From positions 279,001 to 343,000 of the forward strand of contig JAWDGP010006562.1 of the NCBI GenBank assembly GCA_033675545.1: 64,000 nt of DNA, in the 5' to 3' direction. The position numbers were made by a program, and so were the translations under genes. Source of the DNA: Elysia crispata. Its lineage: Eukaryota; Mollusca; Gastropoda; Plakobranchidae. Each line of letters starts with the position of its first letter. Position 1 is the stretch's first letter. Shown in pieces: positions 62,001-64,000 of this stretch. The notes below the pieces were generated by a model, which was not told the origin of the DNA, ran no database searches, and was given only the letters and a program-made list of their open reading frames with translations.

Positions 62001-64000
62001 CGCAAATATCGAAGCTAATAAAAGATAGCTCATTCTTTTTCAATGAACCCTGTCAAGGCATCCTTTGTGCTCCTTCGTTGGTTGAACCCCGTTTTTCTCT
62101 AACCTCTCCCACTATTTTGTCAAGTACATGTATTTTTTTGCTGATTTTACCGATCTCTGGTTTGCATGGGTGGAATAGTCTGCACGAGGATTTGTTTTTA
62201 AAGTTTTCTTTGTGGTCTGTAAGAGTTATAAAGGCCTCTTTTCCGCTGAGACATAAATCCGGTATGCAAGTAGCCTACATGTAGCAAGTTGCTGGCTATC
62301 TGCTTGTCTGCTTGAGTGATCTTGTCTGTGGTGGCTGTATCAGATTTCTAGTAAATCTATTCTTTTTCAATGTTCAACAACCAAGTTTATATCACCGGAA
62401 AGAAGTCATCTGTAAAAAGAAACGTATCCTATCCAACGTGCAAAAACACCATCTGACGAGTGCTACCAGCACGAAACTTAAAGTCGTGGACCAAATTTAT
62501 AATCTGAACTACTACTAGGTAGATAATCATCTTCATTATCACTCTGATAATCATAATTATCATCATCATCATCATTATAATTTCATTGATATCACCAGCA
62601 TTAGTTTACAATACTGGAAAAGTGGAATAGAATTTCGAAATTTAATAACGCTAGGTCGATTCTTCATAAGAAAAATTGCTGTAGTTAGCCATGGAAAAGC
62701 TGGGTAAACCTACGAGATGTGTTTGAACGCTGGATTTTACAAGAGCTTGGCTAGAATAAGAGATGTATCATTTTGCATGATGTATGATTGTCGGAGTGAT
62801 TATTTCTGCTCAACACTTTGCCTTTTGAAGTTTGATTGGCCAGATGTAAAAAATTAGAGAAGTGATGAGAAATAAACATCAATGTTTCCTTTATTTTTAA
62901 ATGTCTACGAGATAAAACAATGTTACAACAAAAATTGGCCTTGTTTGATAAAATTTTCACAATTTCAAAAATAATTAATAAAGTTAATCAAAAATTGAAC
63001 ACACAATCATCCAACTTCATCATAATCATCTTTTGTCAAAATTTCAACCAATGATGTCAAATGAAAATTATGTTTTTTATCTTGTCACGTAAAAAAAGCC
63101 CCATAAAAATAAAAGGACGTAGTTGCTTCACTCGAAGTTACCGGTTTTAAAATCAAGCTGATTGTCAATGATGTAATGAAGAATATGATCAAGAAAACAA
63201 GGCTGTGCCTATGCTCCGACCAAGGCACGTCTAGACGATCGCGGGATTTCTTTCCTCCCACTTCATCCTGGCCACACCTTTACGGAGAGCAGCTGGAAAA
63301 TGAAAAAACAAACAAGGAGGCGGTGAGGGACTATCTTAGTATCTATCAAATTTTGTAAAGCATGCAGTCTTCACGAAAACGTGAACAAAATAGATTATAA
63401 AACACAGCTAGATCTAGACAATACAAATGACCAGAAAACTGCCCTGAGCTGAACACCCTTCTTACAAATCCGGAAAATGAAAAGGAAGAAAAGCCATTCT
63501 AAGAAGAAGAAAAAAGGTGCGATAGAACGGCATGCTGCTCTGATGCACTTGCTGAAAAGAACATGGCCTTAATTATTGGGTCAAGCCCATCAAAACCTCA
63601 TAATCATTATTAATACAGAGAAAATTGATTAAAAAATATTACATAACGGTACAACATATGCTCTGCTATAAGACATGAGGAGCATCTGCGACCCTTCAGG
63701 AGTCATAAAACATCTCAATACATTTATATTGGGGATTTTTTAAAAAAAGCGCAAGAAAACGACGCTCAACCTCGAGTTTTACTCTGACTCGAGATCATTA
63801 GCGCTAGCTTCAAGCCGAATGACGGTAAATCAAGAATTGTTGTCACCAATAGAGAAGCAGATGCATACATCGAATGGTTGTTTGCCACAAAATCAGATTC
63901 AATCTAGTCTTGCAGGCGCCCGCTGCCACTAACATAAGGTAGAAGCAAAGCATTTAGAGTAAGGAGCAACCACACATGTAGCTCCACAAAAACTAAAGTA
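59096..64000. other. AT-rich intergenic DNA
   Basis: No supported gene. It holds (TA)n/(CATA)n at 60180-60222, TAGATCT clusters at 61000-61032, a 10-bp hairpin at about 61554-61580 (AATTCTGTAT...ATACAGAATT) and a (CAT)n tract at 62550-62575. Two weak coding-like bits near the end are a Lys-rich peptide from 63477 (MKRKKSHSKKKKKGAIERHA, then a stop after about 32 codons) and a block reading KPNDGKSRIVVTNREADAYI near 63810-63905 ending in TAG. Both could be transposon remnants. Confidence 0.45.

Overview
The window is nuclear DNA of an AT-rich, intron-containing animal, most likely a gastropod mollusc. This rests on GT-AG introns, a metazoan-type PNPT1 gene, recurring TAGATCT-rich and ACATGTA-rich stretches, very long (CT)n microsatellites and a mollusc-like set of transposable elements. 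No bacterial operon, CRISPR array, rRNA gene or intact cellular tRNA gene was seen.

Layout. (1) 1-8.3 kb: the 3' end of PNPT1 (mitochondrial polynucleotide phosphorylase) on the + strand. Its last three exons encode the C-terminal S1 domain. Its introns carry a 5'-truncated restriction-like-endonuclease LINE, a tRNA-like SINE segment, a perfect 61-bp hairpin and a 1.44-kb long inverted repeat with 267-bp arms. (2) 8.4-30.8 kb: gene-poor DNA with a pogo/Tigger-like MITE, a second diverged MITE, a mariner transposase relic, a solo LTR, a LINE reverse-transcriptase relic, microsatellites and a few weak exon candidates. (3) 30.85-37.5 kb: a three-exon + strand gene whose exons join in frame to give 2,081 residues, nearly all from one 5,983-nt exon. 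The protein is mostly disordered, with a basic AT-hook-like patch and a C-terminal coiled coil. I do not recognise the family. (4) 37.6-47.6 kb: two (CT)n arrays, AT-rich DNA and a broken coiled-coil pseudogene on the - strand. (5) 47.7-50.2 kb: a Harbinger-type MITE with perfect 45-bp TIRs, another TIR element 36 bp further on, an (ATT)n array, a dispersed repeat and a 280-bp (CTA)n tract. (6) 51.8-55.9 kb: an LTR-retrotransposon cluster. It holds one decayed - strand Ty3/gypsy-type element between two LTRs, plus a third LTR in tandem. The remaining domain order (gag, protease, integrase zinc finger, RNase H end, polypurine tract, LTR) fits elements with integrase upstream of RT, of the Gmr1 kind. 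(7) 56.9-59.1 kb: a 2.2-kb minisatellite with a 119-bp higher-order unit. (8) 59.1-64 kb: AT-rich DNA without a convincing gene.

The two supported cellular genes lie on the same strand about 23 kb apart, and nothing shows a functional link between them. Most structure comes from mobile and satellite DNA. The observations most worth checking are the in-frame 2,081-residue gene, the long inverted repeat in the PNPT1 intron, the frame-rotating minisatellite and the pol domain order of the LTR element.
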